Assembly (NCBI GenBank): GCA_002221725.1
Contig: NJFT01000206.1
Coordinates: forward strand, 1 to 64,000
Source: Scedosporium boydii
Lineage: Eukaryota > Ascomycota > Sordariomycetes > Microascales > Microascaceae
Direction: 5' to 3'
Length of the DNA stretch: 64,000 nucleotides
A program made the position numbers and the translations under genes. Each line of letters begins with the position of its first letter. Position 1 is the stretch's first letter. Positions 35,354 to 47,896 of the stretch are shown piece by piece. The notes beneath the pieces were generated by a model that was given only the letters and a program-made list of their open reading frames with translations, had not been told where the DNA came from and ran no database searches.

Positions 35354-36568
35354 CTAGAACTTGTTTTGGTTCGCGTTCTCCATCAACATGGTAGAGTCGG
35401 GCTTGTACTTCTTCGGCGCCATACGGACGTTGTACTCCACGTCAAGGACAGCGCCATTGGGCTCATTCTGAACAGGCTTGAAGTCCAGAAGCAGGTCGTC
35501 CTTCACGGCACACACGGTGTCGGTGGCAAGGTAAGGGTCATCCTTGGGGTACAGCTGGGCGGTGACACCGATGTAGTCGGGATGGGTGACCATCATGTGG
35601 ATGTGAGCGGGGCGGTAAGGGTGGCGGCCCATGATCTTGAGGAGCTCGGCAGAGGGACCGGAGGTGTCAATGGCGTACTCGGTGGGCTTGAGGCAGTAGA
35701 ACCAGAACTTGCCGTTCTCGTCGGTGCGGAACTTGCCACGAAGGTTGTGGCGGGTCTGGTTCTCGGGGTCGAAAACGTCGTATTTGCCGTTGGTGCTGGC
35801 CTGCCACATGTCGAAGACGGCACCGGGAATACCCTTGCCGGTGTCAACGTCCCTGATGACACCATGGAAGAAGGTCAGTTCGCCATCCTTGGGCATGTTC
35901 TGGACTACGCTGCCGCCGAGTTCGCGGAAGGGAGTTTCGGGGGACCAAAAAGGCCCGAGAATGGTGGAGGAGGTAGGAGCGCGGCCATCTTCGAGAACGA
36001 GGCTGTGGTTGATCTCATCGACGAGACTGCGACGAGGATAGCTGGTCAGCGACTGATCCGAGGAGGAGAAAGAAAGACAAAAATTGTTAAGGGAAAATTG
36101 GTGAATTGTGGGGCTTCTGCCAACTGCCGCAGCTGCTTCAATTGGCGATGGTGGAAAATGGTTCAGGGTTCAGGGTCGATGACGTAATTGAGGAGGGGTG
36201 ATTCAAATTGTTCAATTGCCGCAAAAACTAGGGAAGGGAGGGGAGGGGGGAGGGGGGAGGAGGGTCGATTGTCCCACTCACGATTCGATGCCCAGAATAT
36301 CCATTACCCTCCATGTCTCATTTCGGTTCTTCTCGTAGGCCTGACCAAGAGCGTTGATGTAGTTGACACCGAGAACCCATTCGGGTTGCGTGAGCTCGAC
36401 CTCGCGGCAGAAGTCGTGCATGTGCCTAATCAGCGAAGTGAGAATCTGTCGGTGCCTGGGCTTGGTCTCGGGAGCCATGAGGTCAATGACATGTTGCGTG
36501 AAGTTGGGGTCGAATCTGCTCGCGGCAGCGCTGGCGTCGGTGGTGCCGTTGGTCGCATTCGAAGCCAT
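35354..36568 (-). CDS. Intradiol ring-cleavage dioxygenase (catechol or hydroxyquinol type)
   Basis: Exon 1 (36,568-36,282) and exon 2 (36,026-35,354) give 319 residues across a 255-nt GTGAGT...CGCAG intron. The acceptor was chosen because it yields GIESLVDEINHSLV, the usual family junction. Residues 1-100 are the N-terminal helical dimerisation part. The catalytic domain has all four non-haem Fe(III) ligands: Tyr178 (NGKYDVF), Tyr213 (PTEYAID), and His237 and His239 (RPAHIHMM). The enzyme opens the aromatic ring of a catechol-type diphenol between its hydroxyls with O2, giving a muconate or maleylacetate precursor in the 3-oxoadipate route. No signal peptide, so it is cytosolic. A T17 tract lies 11 bp upstream of the ATG. 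Catechol and hydroxyquinol enzymes cannot be separated here with confidence. Confidence 0.92.
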
Positions 36569-36579
36569 GGTGTTGCTTG

Positions 36580-36596
36580 TTTTTTTTTTTTTTTTT
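36580..36596. repeat. T17 homopolymer in the 5' region of the dioxygenase gene
   Basis: Seventeen T residues on the plus strand, so an A17 run 11 nt upstream of the start codon in the gene's sense. Poly(A) leaders can affect translation, but this is only a possibility. Confidence 0.85.
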
Positions 36597-39500
36597 GGAT
36601 CTTCTTTTTCTTTTAGTTCGGGGAAGCTATCAAGTATTTTGATTGGGACTTCAACGATCGTTTTTGTTTCAAGTGGAAGAGTTGGAGATGTGATGATGGA
36701 TGTCTGGTTAAACGTCACTGGTATCAAAGTCGGGAAGCTGGGGTCTTCAAGTATAGATAAATTACACAGAGGGGTCCCTCCTCCGGCGTAGCAGGCATGA
36801 GCTTGATTGAGGTCGGGTCGGTATGTGGGCACGAATCGTACGACAGAGAAAGAATGGACGGCAGTAGTATTCGGCACGGCAATTACAGGCGGGGTGGGTA
36901 TTTTTGCGCTTATTGTGCCTACCATCCTAGTAGAAGTTCCTGGCAAAGCCCGCGCCGAGTCGCGACGGAGAAACAGCAAGGAGGGGACTGAGTCCATCGA
37001 AGACTGCTTGCGGTGCACGCCAGGGGGGGCTGACCAAACCAGGCACCTTGGGCGGGTAAGGGTTCCCCTCGTGGACTGGAATCTGGATTGACCAATCTAC
37101 TACGTCGGAGGAACGGGGGATTGGGGTTTCGCGAGCCACGAGTCGATTGGCCTGGCCTGGAAGAACCCCACCACATCGCAGACAATTGAACTCTCCATGA
37201 CTGCCATGGAGGGCCAGTCCATGGTCGCAAGCTCGCGTTTTCGCGAGTCGGCGCAAGAGGTGGGGGGCTGCTTCGTGCACTGGGTCAGGCCAGCAGCCAC
37301 GCGCTAGCGCAGACTCGAGACTGCCGACTCCAGTCCGAGGGGCAAAAACGGAAAAGCCAACGGAAAGGCTATCGGCAAAAGAGAATCAGGGCAAAAAGGC
37401 GAGCTAATCACAGATGTGGCTTTACAAACAGCGTCCCTTGCAGCAATGCATGTATTGTCGTACATACAGCACGACCTCAACATTACTACATTAAATCATG
37501 GGTCAAAGATTAAACGTCGGTAATATTGCTTTCGGGGTAATTGAACTAACCACGACCTAAAAATTGTTCGTCAACATTGTATTCGCGGTTACCCTTAACA
37601 TGGATCCCAATTTATCTTGAAGGGCCGTGAAGATACCGCCCTGGACTTCCGATTCCTACAATTCCAGCCGAAATTTTGGCCGCATGGGATCACCATCTCA
37701 CATGTTCCGTCTCCGTGATGCTCCATTACAGCGGGGGGGGGGGGGGGCTGGGATATTATTATTCGCCGTCGGAGTTGGGATTTGGCTACTAATATCGTTT
37801 GATACTGCCTGTGCACCCAGCTGGCCTTACACACACACTCTCTCTCTGTGCATCTGTCTCTTTGGCTTTCATATACCTCCTGATCCATGTGGTCTTGTTC
37901 CCGCTGCTTCTCCCCATGGCGCATGTCTTTTGAGTCCAAAAAGAATAGAAAGAGTGCGGCTGGAAGCTCTCATTTCTCTACAGACTCGATAGGCCTACCT
38001 ACGTAGTGTGGCTCGCACAACCATCTCGAGTGGGAAGTTGTGTGAAGTAAAGGCAACGTCGCTTGAACCAGCTGCTGGTCTTTCGCATTGTTTCTCAGAA
38101 GGACGAGCGTGTTAACGAGCGTGTTAGGGTCGCATAAGCCCGCGATACCACCCATCTAATTACCCTTTCTTCCTCTCTTAGGCTCGCTGATTGGTACCTA
38201 GGACTGTGAGATCGAGCCATCGAGCAATTATATTGTGCTGTCAGTACACGAGGCGCTAGGTTTGCCGTATTCCTCACCCCAAGGAGGCTCGTCTGACGTC
38301 AACTTAACCCTTGTCAGGGAGCCCCTTAGTAGAACTGGTCATTCGCAATATCGCTCGTACATGATGGCGCTAGTCATGGGGGGATATGGGGCGGCCAGAC
38401 GCGCCGGTAGAAGAGAGAAAGTGTCCGAAGACGGTAATAGCGTCAACTTACCCTCATTAGGCCGCTTTCTTGAGGCAGGACCTTGGTAAAGATGTGGGGT
38501 TGGTGGGCTAGACAACGGCTCAGGTCACCAGGCGCGCGATTAGATCCCGTAGGCACAGCGACAAGTCACTACTAGAGCACCCTGTCGTAGAGACCATCGG
38601 ACAAGGCGGTATTAATTGGTTACGTCCTGGACCAGTGCTAGCTGTCTGTTTAATTTCCGTCCACTACCTAAACCGTTGATCCTTGTTCGTCTTGCCATCT
38701 ACCGTTTTGCAGAAGGCACACCAGTGATCGAAGTGCATATCGAACGGATATGGTTTTGGGGGGATGAAACGACAGCAAGATCTATCTCTGGTTATTTGCC
38801 GAAGCCTCTGTTCCGCATTGTGTTAAGGTGTACAACATTAGGTGAACGCTTCCCGAGAGACAACTGCGGAAAGGCGTACCCTTCTAGGCTCATTGTCGAA
38901 TTCGGTCAGTTTCCGATTGTGGGTTGATAAGTATCTCCAGTCCTGTCCGATTACCCACCTCCAAGACTGTCCCAGCACCACATTTTCGTCTCCTCTTCCA
39001 ACAACCAGGAGATGGGAAGGAAAAGCCAAATATAAATTATCTCGTCTTTTTCTCCCAGCATAAAGAGGCCGCCTTCAATAAGGAACCCTGCATCCTACGG
39101 GTATTAAATCGTTTGCGACCACCCCAGTCTAAACTCCAGACAGCGCGGTGGTTAACTAATGGCTTTGGCATTGACATTTCTCACAAAGATTAGCGTCTCG
39201 GGGCGAATTATTGTGGAACTGACTGATGCGGTTCAGCTATCAGCTATCGTTTACTTCATTATCTACGGATTTACTAGATGTTATTATTCAAGCCCATCTC
39301 CTCGGCAAGGTCGTCATGTTTGTCTCCGCTAATCCAGGCCTCTGGCTCACTTGCTGTACCTCGGTATTTTGTGCCATATTGAATAAATTGGATTCTTCGA
39401 TCACGATATGCCCCATTGTCGGCCTTCAGTCCAAGCCAAGGTTGCGGTCGACTCAGGAAAGTGTTAAATTCTCCAGTCCAGGCCCAGCTCAGGGGTAGGT

Positions 39501-39916
39501 CAGAGAACCGAACCAAAATGCCGGTAAGGTGGATCGACAGTGGACACCCCACCTACAACCACCCACCATCGACGGTTTTACCGCCTCCCATGCCGCATCT
39601 AGCGTAGAAAGCGGGGCAAGGTAAGGCGGGTTATAGCGAGGTGGGCGGATGCGGGGTCACAACGCCGGCCACCGGGGAAATAGGCCATTGATCGGGGAAA
39701 TAGGACTAGAGCGCGAGACAATCAGGGGGAGCGCACTTAGGGAAATTGTTCCTCGCGCACATTCTTGCGAGAGTGCTCGTCAAATATGTCAATGAGATCA
39801 TCGATTTTGGGAGGGAGTGGAGTCCAGGCTCGTTTCCTTTCCGCAAACTTTGCTTTCCCCTAATATCGATTGCCTCTGGCGAAGCTAGCTTTCATAGTGA
39901 TGCGTGGGATACTGGT
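36597..39916. other. Long intergenic region without a supported gene
   Basis: Frames at 36,807-37,300, 37,595-37,992, 38,235-38,489 and 38,616-39,607 overlap on both strands and carry no recognisable motif. A G15 run lies at 37,733-37,747 and a short CA/CT repeat at about 37,830-37,850. Confidence 0.5.
37733..37747 (+). repeat. G15 homopolymer
   Basis: Fifteen consecutive G residues in intergenic DNA. Such runs are unstable and hard to sequence, so the exact length may be uncertain. Confidence 0.85.
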
Positions 39917-40450
39917 ATGGCGCCGTTTCTGGAGTTTGGATCCATGCGTCACCGACGAGGCGATCCTCCTGGCGCATCGTCCCCAGAGACGATATTCTGG
40001 TATAAAGACGTAGCAGTGAACCTCACCCTAGTTGTTGACGGTTGTGCAATTTCAAAGGCTGCTACTTGGGGTGTCGAGCAAGGAAGAACAAACACCGAGG
40101 TCATCGTCGTGTCGCTGTGCCGGGTTGCCTTCGCAGGCGTGACATTTATTGATGGCGAGCCATTTGTGAAAGCCAGCTCGGGGATTTACCTCTCTCTTCT
40201 ACGCGAGAATTACTGTTCGAGTACACATTCACGTGAAAGACCGGAAAGGAAGCCCGGGATGGAAGCTGAGGCTTATGAAGGCGAGTCTGTCATCACTTCC
40301 ATGTCGAGAAGCGCTTGGAGGCGGCGGATACTGAAAGAGTACTTCCCCGGACTTGCAGCCCTTGTCCACTTCTTCCACGTCGCTGCCAACCGCTACATGA
40401 TATTTAATTCAGGCCGTCTTCCGCCGGGGTTATATTTTGGATTTCGTTGA
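39917..40450 (+). CDS. Uncertain hypothetical ORF, 177 residues
   Basis: The frame is open from about 39,746 without ATG and has an ATG at 39,917. It then runs to a TGA at 40,448-40,450. The C-terminal half reads like a folded protein (GRTNTEVIVVSLCRVAFAGV, then FPGLAALVHFFHVAANRYM), and the composition is balanced. The length without a stop (705 nt) is more than expected by chance at this GC content. The real start or upstream exons are unclear. I do not recognise a family. It could be the last exon of a larger gene or a lineage-specific gene. Confidence 0.35.
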   Translation: MAPFLEFGSMRHRRGDPPGASSPETIFWYKDVAVNLTLVVDGCAISKAATWGVEQGRTNTEVIVVSLCRVAFAGVTFIDGEPFVKASSGIYLSLLRENYCSSTHSRERPERKPGMEAEAYEGESVITSMSRSAWRRRILKEYFPGLAALVHFFHVAANRYMIFNSGRLPPGLYFGFR

Positions 40451-42640
40451 CTAGGATTCATGGAAAACCTGCTCGGTCGCGTCGCAGTATCTTTGTGCGC
40501 TCTGTTTTCGGAACTATAGGATTGATGATCGGATAAGGATAACCAGGTGGGCTTTCACGACGGTATGCGTGTATGCCACGTTCACCAGGCCAGCGATGTC
40601 CTTTGATTTTGAGAACATGCAAACAGGAGAGTACCTTCACAGGGTCGAGTTCCGAGCCGTCGTTATATATACCTGAATAATTGCAGGCCCATCCACTAGA
40701 GGCCAGTCATTGGCAACGGCAGAAAAGTGATCATGTCGGATGCAGTTGCCAGGTTTGGACTGGATGGGATGGGCATTGTAATCGAGGAACTTCAGTCAGT
40801 AGCCACCGGCAACAATCGACCATATTTTGAATCTATTCATCGGCCTAGCAATCTATTCAAGGCGCAGCAACTTTTACTTTATAGAAGTGGATGTTGAATG
40901 ATAGTGACCGCTCCATCACATTATATCCTCTGCACCCAAGTCGACCACCCAGCGCCTGGTGAAAATGGAAATTCTCTAGCTTTGCCTCTACCGGATCCAC
41001 GTATGCGTAAAGCATTTTTTTAGGACTTTGAAAAGCGTCGAAGAGTGTTTCCGCTCTATCTTGCCCCTGATTCCGGCCACCGTCCACCGATTGTGGATAA
41101 CGTTGGAGATGCTGAAACACCAAGCAGCCACCTGCCCACTCCCATTCTTCAAGTCTATCGCAGGCTCAAACTGGGAAGATTCGTCTTTACGTAGGTTTTG
41201 GATTCTCCTTGCTAGTTTGCCATAGCTTCTGAGGCGGACACGATCTAAATCTAAGGGACTACAAGTCGATATGATCTCAGATTGGTAAGTCGGAGAAATC
41301 TCTCACATCAGGAAAGCGCCATAGTCAACGCATTTTCCGGTGTCCAAGTTGGGCAAGGGGTTGAATTTGACGCAGACGGTCTTTGAAAGAGAAAAAGAGA
41401 AAAGAGAAAAGATGGACTCCCTATACTATTTTTTATCTTCCCCAGAACACCAACTTTTCTTTCATTCTTTCTGGTGACCGCGGAGCGACCACTTCGTAAT
41501 CCCCAGGAAGAAGTCTCTCTAGGGATACGAATTGAGCATGAGAAAAGAGATTCGCGGCGACAGTCTCGAAGTAGCATAGACCACGACGATGGTGGAGATT
41601 TTGCACTTTGTCAACTGTTAACAGGATAGGACCACATCGCCTGTGTTCGAGGCTTTCATTTTCGTCAGACTTAGGGAGCAGGCCAAACCACTTTTAGTAC
41701 CCTCGCTCACCATGATGCTCTCTCTCATAAAATCGAGATCGTGGGACTGCGGTCACGCACGTGAGACACCAAGTCCGGTGGTAATTTGGCGTTTGGGTCG
41801 GTGTGGAGCCGCGAATGTCTCCAAGAACGTCTCGAGTGTATGCGCGTAGTGCTCAATCGGCTAAGAGTGGTCTTTGAGTATATTACTTACGGCTCCTGGA
41901 TCGGCCTGGGCGAGAAAACGAAAACGAAAATGTCTGGTATTATCGATATGGGTCATGTTTAGCCTGGTGAGTATTACACTGTGCAGTACGTGCCGCAATC
42001 GAAGACTAAGAGCTCTGTAATGAATGCCTGGATTGTGTAAAAGAGCGGATAAGAGAGTGATTGCGAGTGGGAGCCTTTTCCGGGTCTATTGGGCCCAAGC
42101 TTCTCCGATTGCCTCCGATCTTGATTCTTGATTGTCTCAATCAAGTCCCTCAGGTAGCATCATAGCATTAGGTTGGACTTGCGGTCGGTCACTTTCCTCA
42201 TTTTCTGGGGTGCGCATGATGTATTTGTTCACTTGGTAGACGTAAACTAGATGGATGCACTCGTCGAGGTGGATTCGGTTGGTGATGGCCATGTCTCCTC
42301 GGCCCGCCTCCCTCTCCACTAGATAATAACATTATGAGCTTAAAGCTTGCCAAAGTATTCTTCTTGAATACCCGTGGAAACGTATCTAGATCTAGCTCAA
42401 CCCGCATGGGAATCACAAATAATTCGACCATTATCCGACTTCCTTTCTATAAAGTACAGCCGCGGTAGTGATTCTCTGTTGCAGTTTTACAGGTCGCGTG
42501 ACTGGGCGTACCGCGGCAGACACGAGACAAGCTTGACCTAACCGAAGGACGGACGTAGGTCTACTAATATCTCCAATATTCCGCTCCTGATTCTAGTTTA
42601 AATCCCTGATCGTCGCATCTGAGGGGGGGAACCCGATGGG

Positions 42641-42692
<52 letters not shown>

Positions 42693-43933
42693 GACAGCCC
42701 GCCGCACCGAAAATAACCTTCCGATCCTGGTGCCATTGAGTAGTGGATGCTACTCTACCCTAGTGGAGATCCCGCCAAGCCGTTGATGTTGTGTTCTTAG
42801 GTACAAGAAACTAGACCAGTGCCGGGCTCAGTGGACAAATAAAGGGAGGAAGAACAAACACGTTCCTGAATTGAGCCTTTCTATTGGTCAACGACGAGAG
42901 GTTCTTTCCGGGTGAAGGTCTGTAAATCATCTCGATCCTGCAGGCTTGGGATGGAAAGTTGACGCGCTAACCTCAGCCAGCAGCCACTAAAAGCACGCTC
43001 GTCCTATCGCCCCCTGCGAGTCTGCGACCCCGCCCCCGCCAAGTCAAAAGACCGACGGAGCTGGCCAAATTTAGACATGTGTCGCGTGCTCAATTCCCTC
43101 TTCCATCCCTCACCAGAATCCTACTCATGCTGGCATGACATCTCGGGCTGGATATCACATCGGAGGGTACCTGCGGTCTAATAAACAAATATTTAGGCAA
43201 TGTGTGTCAAGAAACGTCGTAATGGATTCTGACTGCTGTGGGGGTTATCTGAGAGGCAATTCCAATTCAGCGGTGTACTCTTACTCAGAGAACATCGAGC
43301 CAGAGGGAAAAAAGAGTATGAGAGGAGCGAGCTAGGTAGTCTTGGCCTCCCAGCCAAAATCTGCATCTCGCATGGCTTTTTATCGGAAGCTACCCTAGCT
43401 TGGTAAGATACCAACAAGCTAGACCTGCCGGGATACGATGTAGACTCGCGGAATTGCCTCCCTTCCTCCTCATCAGGGTTATCTCGATACCCGCTGCCTT
43501 CAACTCTTGGCAGCCATATAAAAATCGTGCCCCCTGGCCCCGGGGGCAAAAGGCTTGCTCCTAACACATTCCACATCACTTCCATTGCTTCATTATTATA
43601 ATCTACTCACTCTCGACGATCATCAAGAGTTGTGGCTGCCACCACTCGTCGGGCGTGACAGCCGTGTCAGGACAGGTTCTACCCTAATCTCACCGACATC
43701 CCAGCCCAAGGCAATCCCAATCCTACAACCCCCCTCCTCTCCACCTTCTCCCTTCAGCGCTGTTTCTTCCTTCATTGCTGGGCTTGCGAGTTCTCCGATC
43801 AGCACTGCCATCTCTCTTATCGGATCCCCCCAGCATCTCTTCTCTCCACTTCCCTCTCCGTCTGTCGCCCGTGTGACTCCCGGTTTCACCTACCGATCTT
43901 TCTGTTTAGAGGCCCAACAACTCTGCACCCATC
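40451..43933. other. Long intergenic region upstream of the phosphate transporter
   Basis: Short frames (41,028-41,225; 41,308-41,577; 42,137-42,431; 43,193-43,585) have no motifs. The region holds an A50 run and ends in a C/T-rich stretch (43,690-43,930) that probably is the core promoter and leader of the transporter gene. Confidence 0.55.
42641..42690 (+). repeat. A50 homopolymer
   Basis: Fifty uninterrupted A residues. It may be the tail of a retroposed sequence, an expanded mononucleotide tract, or a sequencing or assembly artefact. No source gene and no clear target-site duplication were seen around it. Confidence 0.9.
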
Positions 43934-45970
43934 ATGACTCTCCATCAGTACGACTACATTTTTGCCATTGGGACTATCTTTGCGTTCCTAGATGCGTGGA
44001 ATATCGGTTCGTCTCGTCTCTTTTGTTCCTTCTCTCCCCTAAGAAAAATATCGTTACAATCCCCCGTTTCCTACCTTGTTCAACCCACGCCACTCGAACA
44101 CACAACTGGCTAACACTCTATGTTACCTCCTCTAGGAGCCAATGATGTTGCCAACTCTTGGGCAAACGCCGTGGCGTCCCGCTCGGTCTCATATATCCAA
44201 GCCATGCTGATTGCCTCTGTCATGGAATTTACCGGGGCCACGGCCGTGGGAGCACGTGTCGCCGACACCATTCGCACCAAAATTGTCGACACAACACAAT
44301 ACCGCGATGACCCGGCCATCCTCATGCTCGGCATGTGCTGCGCCGTCATCGGCTCGTCGTGCTTCCTCACCATGGCCACCAAGCTCGGCTTGCCCATCTC
44401 CACTACCCACTCAATCCTGGGCGGTGTTCTCGGCATGGGAGTCGCCACTGTCGGGGCCGGCGGCGTCCTTTGGGTCGGCAAGGGCAGCGGTACCGATAAG
44501 ATCACCGGTGGTGTCGTTCAGGTCTTCCTTGGATGGATCATCTCGCCAATCCTCGCCGGCGTCATTGCTGCGGCGCTCTTCCTGCTGAGCAAATATACAG
44601 TCCTTGTCCGGAGAAATCCAGCCGTGCGCGGTTTGACGCTCGTACCCGTCTTCTTCAGCGTTACTGCCATGCTCATTACCATGTTGCTCGTTTGGAAGGG
44701 TGGCTCATACAAGGTTAATCTTCCCGACGCAGCCATCCCCGGAGTGATTGTTGGCGTTGGCATCGCCTTTGGCATTCTTACCGCCATCTTCTTGGTGCCC
44801 TGGCTCTACAGGTACATTATCTTGGGCGACTGGCAGCTGCGCTGGTACCACATGTTCCAAGGGCCCCTTGTCCTCCGTCGCGGCGAGATCCCTCCTACAC
44901 CTGCGGGCTTCAAGGGTCTCGTTCGCGACTTTTACCAAGGGCGACTCACAAAGGAGCAGCTCGACGCCAAGCGCACTGCCGAGATTGCATCCGGTGGCTC
45001 GCCGGGGCAGGATGATCTCATCGCCAATAGCGCTGAGAAGGGTATTTTTTCGTCAGAGGCTCAGAGCACCCCGATTAAGGGCGACTCGTCCGACGCGGGT
45101 GTGGTTGTGGATGAACCGGCTCAGATCAAGTCGCTTGTCGGTCCCAAACCCGAGGGCCTCCCGTGGCACCACAAGTCCATGCTCTGGTGGTATCTCAAAT
45201 TTGCTCTTTTCCACGGTGTCGATAAGGATGTCGTCAACTCTCAAAACGAGAAGAGCGCCCTTGGCGGAGACGTCGAGGAGATGCACACGCGTGCCGAGCG
45301 ATATGACAACAAAGCCGAGTTTCTCTTTACCTTTATGCAAGTGTCGACGAATGCGGCTATGGCGTTCACCCACGGTGCCAATGACGTTTCTAAGTAAGTA
45401 AAGTCCCGGGACCGCCAGTCCCTTTTCCCATCGACCCCATTTCCTCTATCCCACGTCTTCCTGCCCCCCCCCCCAACCCTCCAACGGCTTCCCCGTATCT
45501 AACATTCTGCCCCCGACAGCTGCATCGGCCCCTACAGCGCCATCTACCAGATCTGGAAGGAAGGCCACCTCCCCGCCGACGGCAAATCTCCCGTCCCCCA
45601 CTGGATTCTCTTCTTCGGAGGCGTCGGAATTATTGTGGGCGTTTGGACATACGGCTATAACGTGATGCGTAATTTGGGCAATCGATTGACGCTTCAGTCG
45701 CCGTCTCGTGGATTTTCTGTTTCGCTGGGTTCCGTGGCGACTGTGATTCTGGCGACGCGGCTCAAATTACCCATTTCGACGACGCAGTGCATCACGGGCG
45801 CCACAGTGGGAGTTGGCTTATGTAATGGCGAGTGGCGTGCTGTCAATTGGCGAATGGTGGCTTGGATCTACTTTGGTTGGTTCATCACCTTGCCTGTGAC
45901 GGGGATCATCTCGGGGTGCCTCATGGGCATTATTATCAACGCCCCCAGGTGGGGCATAGGTAATGCATGA
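43934..45970 (+). CDS. Sodium- or proton-coupled phosphate transporter of the Pho-4/PHO89 (PiT) family
   Basis: Three exons (43,934-44,006; 44,136-45,393; 45,520-45,970) give 593 residues. The family's duplicated signature is present twice: GANDVANSWANAVASRS starting near residue 25, just across the first intron, and HGANDVSNCIGPYSAIY near residues 437-453, across the second intron. Many hydrophobic segments flank a long hydrophilic central loop (about residues 245-410), which is the usual PiT layout. The C-terminal half repeats the LKLPISTTQCITGATVGVGL motif found in the N-terminal half as LGLPISTTHSILGGVLGMGV. The protein should import phosphate at the plasma membrane, probably with Na+ and under phosphate starvation. 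The start and both introns are unambiguous. Confidence 0.95.
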
Positions 45971-46088
45971 TTCTAGTTTTAAGGCGTTGGGAAGGGGGGA
46001 TTTGGTTTAACAGAAGGGAAAATTTGGCGATTTCGACTTGGAACAGAGGCATAATCTATAGATATGATATAATAAATACAAAGGGATA

Positions 46089-46136
46089 AGTTCGAGTACC
46101 CCCTTTCCAGCACCCCCCACATTCCGGCACCCCAAA
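46089..46136 (+). repeat. Left terminal inverted repeat of the pogo/Fot1 element
   Basis: It reads AGTTCGAGTACCCCCTTTCC followed by GCACCCC-like repeats up to CCCCAA, complementary to 47,897-47,944. Confidence 0.9.
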
Positions 46137-46267
46137 TATCTACATCCCCAATCCAACCCTCATACTAAAAACACATATTCCAGCACACTTTCAAGTCACT
46201 ATAATATAAGAAGCTGTATTACTAGTATTTTCAGCATTACTAGATCTATCAACATTATTATTTCTTC

Positions 46268-47815
46268 CTTCTACTTCCATTTAGGCTCTCTAGATATATT
46301 TAATATCTGCAAACTTTAAATTTAGACTTAATTTGACCTTCTTCCTTTTAGTAGGCTTTATAGCCTTAAGCTACTATTCTAATACCTTAATCTTCTACTA
46401 AGTAGTAGCTAGCTTAAATATATTCTCCTTAAAGGCTTTCTAAACTTTTTAAAAAAGAAGCTACTATATAGTAATATATTAATTAATAGTATTAGATTAG
46501 TATAACTAATCCTATAGCTTTTTTACTTTTCTTAAAGTTAACTAAATAACTATAAATATATCTAATACCTAATTTAAGCTTAAAATAGTCTTATAAGTTT
46601 CTTAAAGAGTTATAATTCTATTATAGAGGGCTTATCTTAGCTAAATAACTAAGTTCTAATTAAGAAGAGGCTTAACTATATTTATAAGCTAAAGACTAGT
46701 AACTTTCTATTTATTTTTAATATTCTTCCCTATTAAAGTAACTATATAAGCCTTTCTATAATAAAAAAGAAAGTTTTATTTTCTTATTATTAAAGAATTA
46801 ACTATTTATAGTAAAAATCTAAGCTCTTTTTAGTAAGCTATCTTTAGTAAACTGAAAATAGATAAATCTAAAGTTATAAGATATATAAGGTATATAGAAA
46901 TAAGAAAAAAAGGTAAATTTAATACTAGAAGTATAAATATATAAAATCTATAATTATATAGCTTCTATAACTATCTATAATTAAGAGATAATATTTATTT
47001 AAGTCTACTAGCTATATAAGTAAAATAAAGATCTTTTTAAACTACTTAACTACTATAGTATTAGTAACCTATCTATTATTAGTTACTATAAACTATTAGT
47101 CCTTATATAGTATTAAATTAAGTAGAAACTATTACTACTAAACTAACTTTCCCTTAAAAATAACTAGAAGAGGAAGAAAATAGCTAAGAGCTAAGATATA
47201 CTTAATAAAGGAAGTCTAAGTCTAGGATCCTAGCTATTTCTTATAGATTATATACTTCTAGGCACTTCTAAGTATAAAGCTATTAGCCTCTTTGCCTTCT
47301 AAGATGCCTACCTTATCTACATTATACTAATTAGCTAGTTTGATCTTCTAAATAGCTAGGAGCTAGAGGTAGTAGAACTAGTAGCAGATTATTTTAACTA
47401 TAGCCTTATTGATATACTTTGAATCGATAGACTTGCTTCTCTAGACCTTAATTGATAGATTCCTTTTAAGAAATGACTACATCCACTTCTTTTCAAGGGG
47501 CTAGGTGTCTCCTTGGGCTTGTAGGATCCTCTCTGCAAATTGCTTGACTTGGAAGTAGGTTGGAGGAAGTCCTAGAGTAGCCTAGGTAAGAATCTATGAA
47601 GTGAGGAGGCTTTCCTAGGTTAGGCTAAGTCTCTAGAAGCTGGTAAAAGCCTCTTTTCTTGACTGTTGGCTATGAAGTCTATTAAAAAGTGTAGATCTTG
47701 GAATTCCCTATTTGTGAGATGCCTTGCTAGTTGGGGTGCTATTTGCAATGTCGTCAAGGGCTTCTTGAAGGTCTTCTTTAGTATAATGCTTGCCTATAGT
47801 AATAAGAAGTTAGAT
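46268..47815 (-). pseudogene. pogo/Fot1 transposase, inactivated by RIP-type stops
   Basis: From about 47,812 the minus strand reads YTKEDLQEALDDIAN, a psq-type helix-turn-helix, then SHK, a stop in place of Trp, and GIPRSTLFN. A CENP-B-type second DNA-binding domain follows (ATLGLPPTYFQVKQFAERIL, then FLKRN and RSKSIDSKYIN). The catalytic part begins NVDKVGILEGKEANSF, where the usual NVDE has become NVDK (GAG to AAG). The C-terminus is PTKRKKVKLSLNLKFADIKY. About twenty in-frame stops occur, nearly all TAG at former Gln (CAG) or Trp (TGG) codons, and few if any indels. This is a RIP-killed transposase. Confidence 0.9.
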
Positions 47816-47896
47816 ATGAAGTCTGGCGATAATTTGATTTGAAATGGTTGAAAAATGAATGTGTGGGTGATGAGGGTATGAAATGGCGGTGTGGAT

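Noticed and set aside
35285..36187. 300-residue plus-strand ORF
   Set aside because: It is the antisense shadow of the intradiol dioxygenase, whose exon on the other strand carries all four iron ligands. GC-rich codon bias opens the opposite frame.
36569..37018. N-terminal extension of the dioxygenase frame
   Set aside because: The upstream in-frame sequence is not protein-like and crosses the T17 run. The ATG at 36,568 has a good context (CACCATGG) and gives a normal family length.
43555..44145. 196-residue plus-strand ORF before the phosphate transporter
   Set aside because: It crosses the transporter's first exon and intron in another frame. It is Pro/Ser/Leu-rich, as expected from a C/T-rich promoter and leader.
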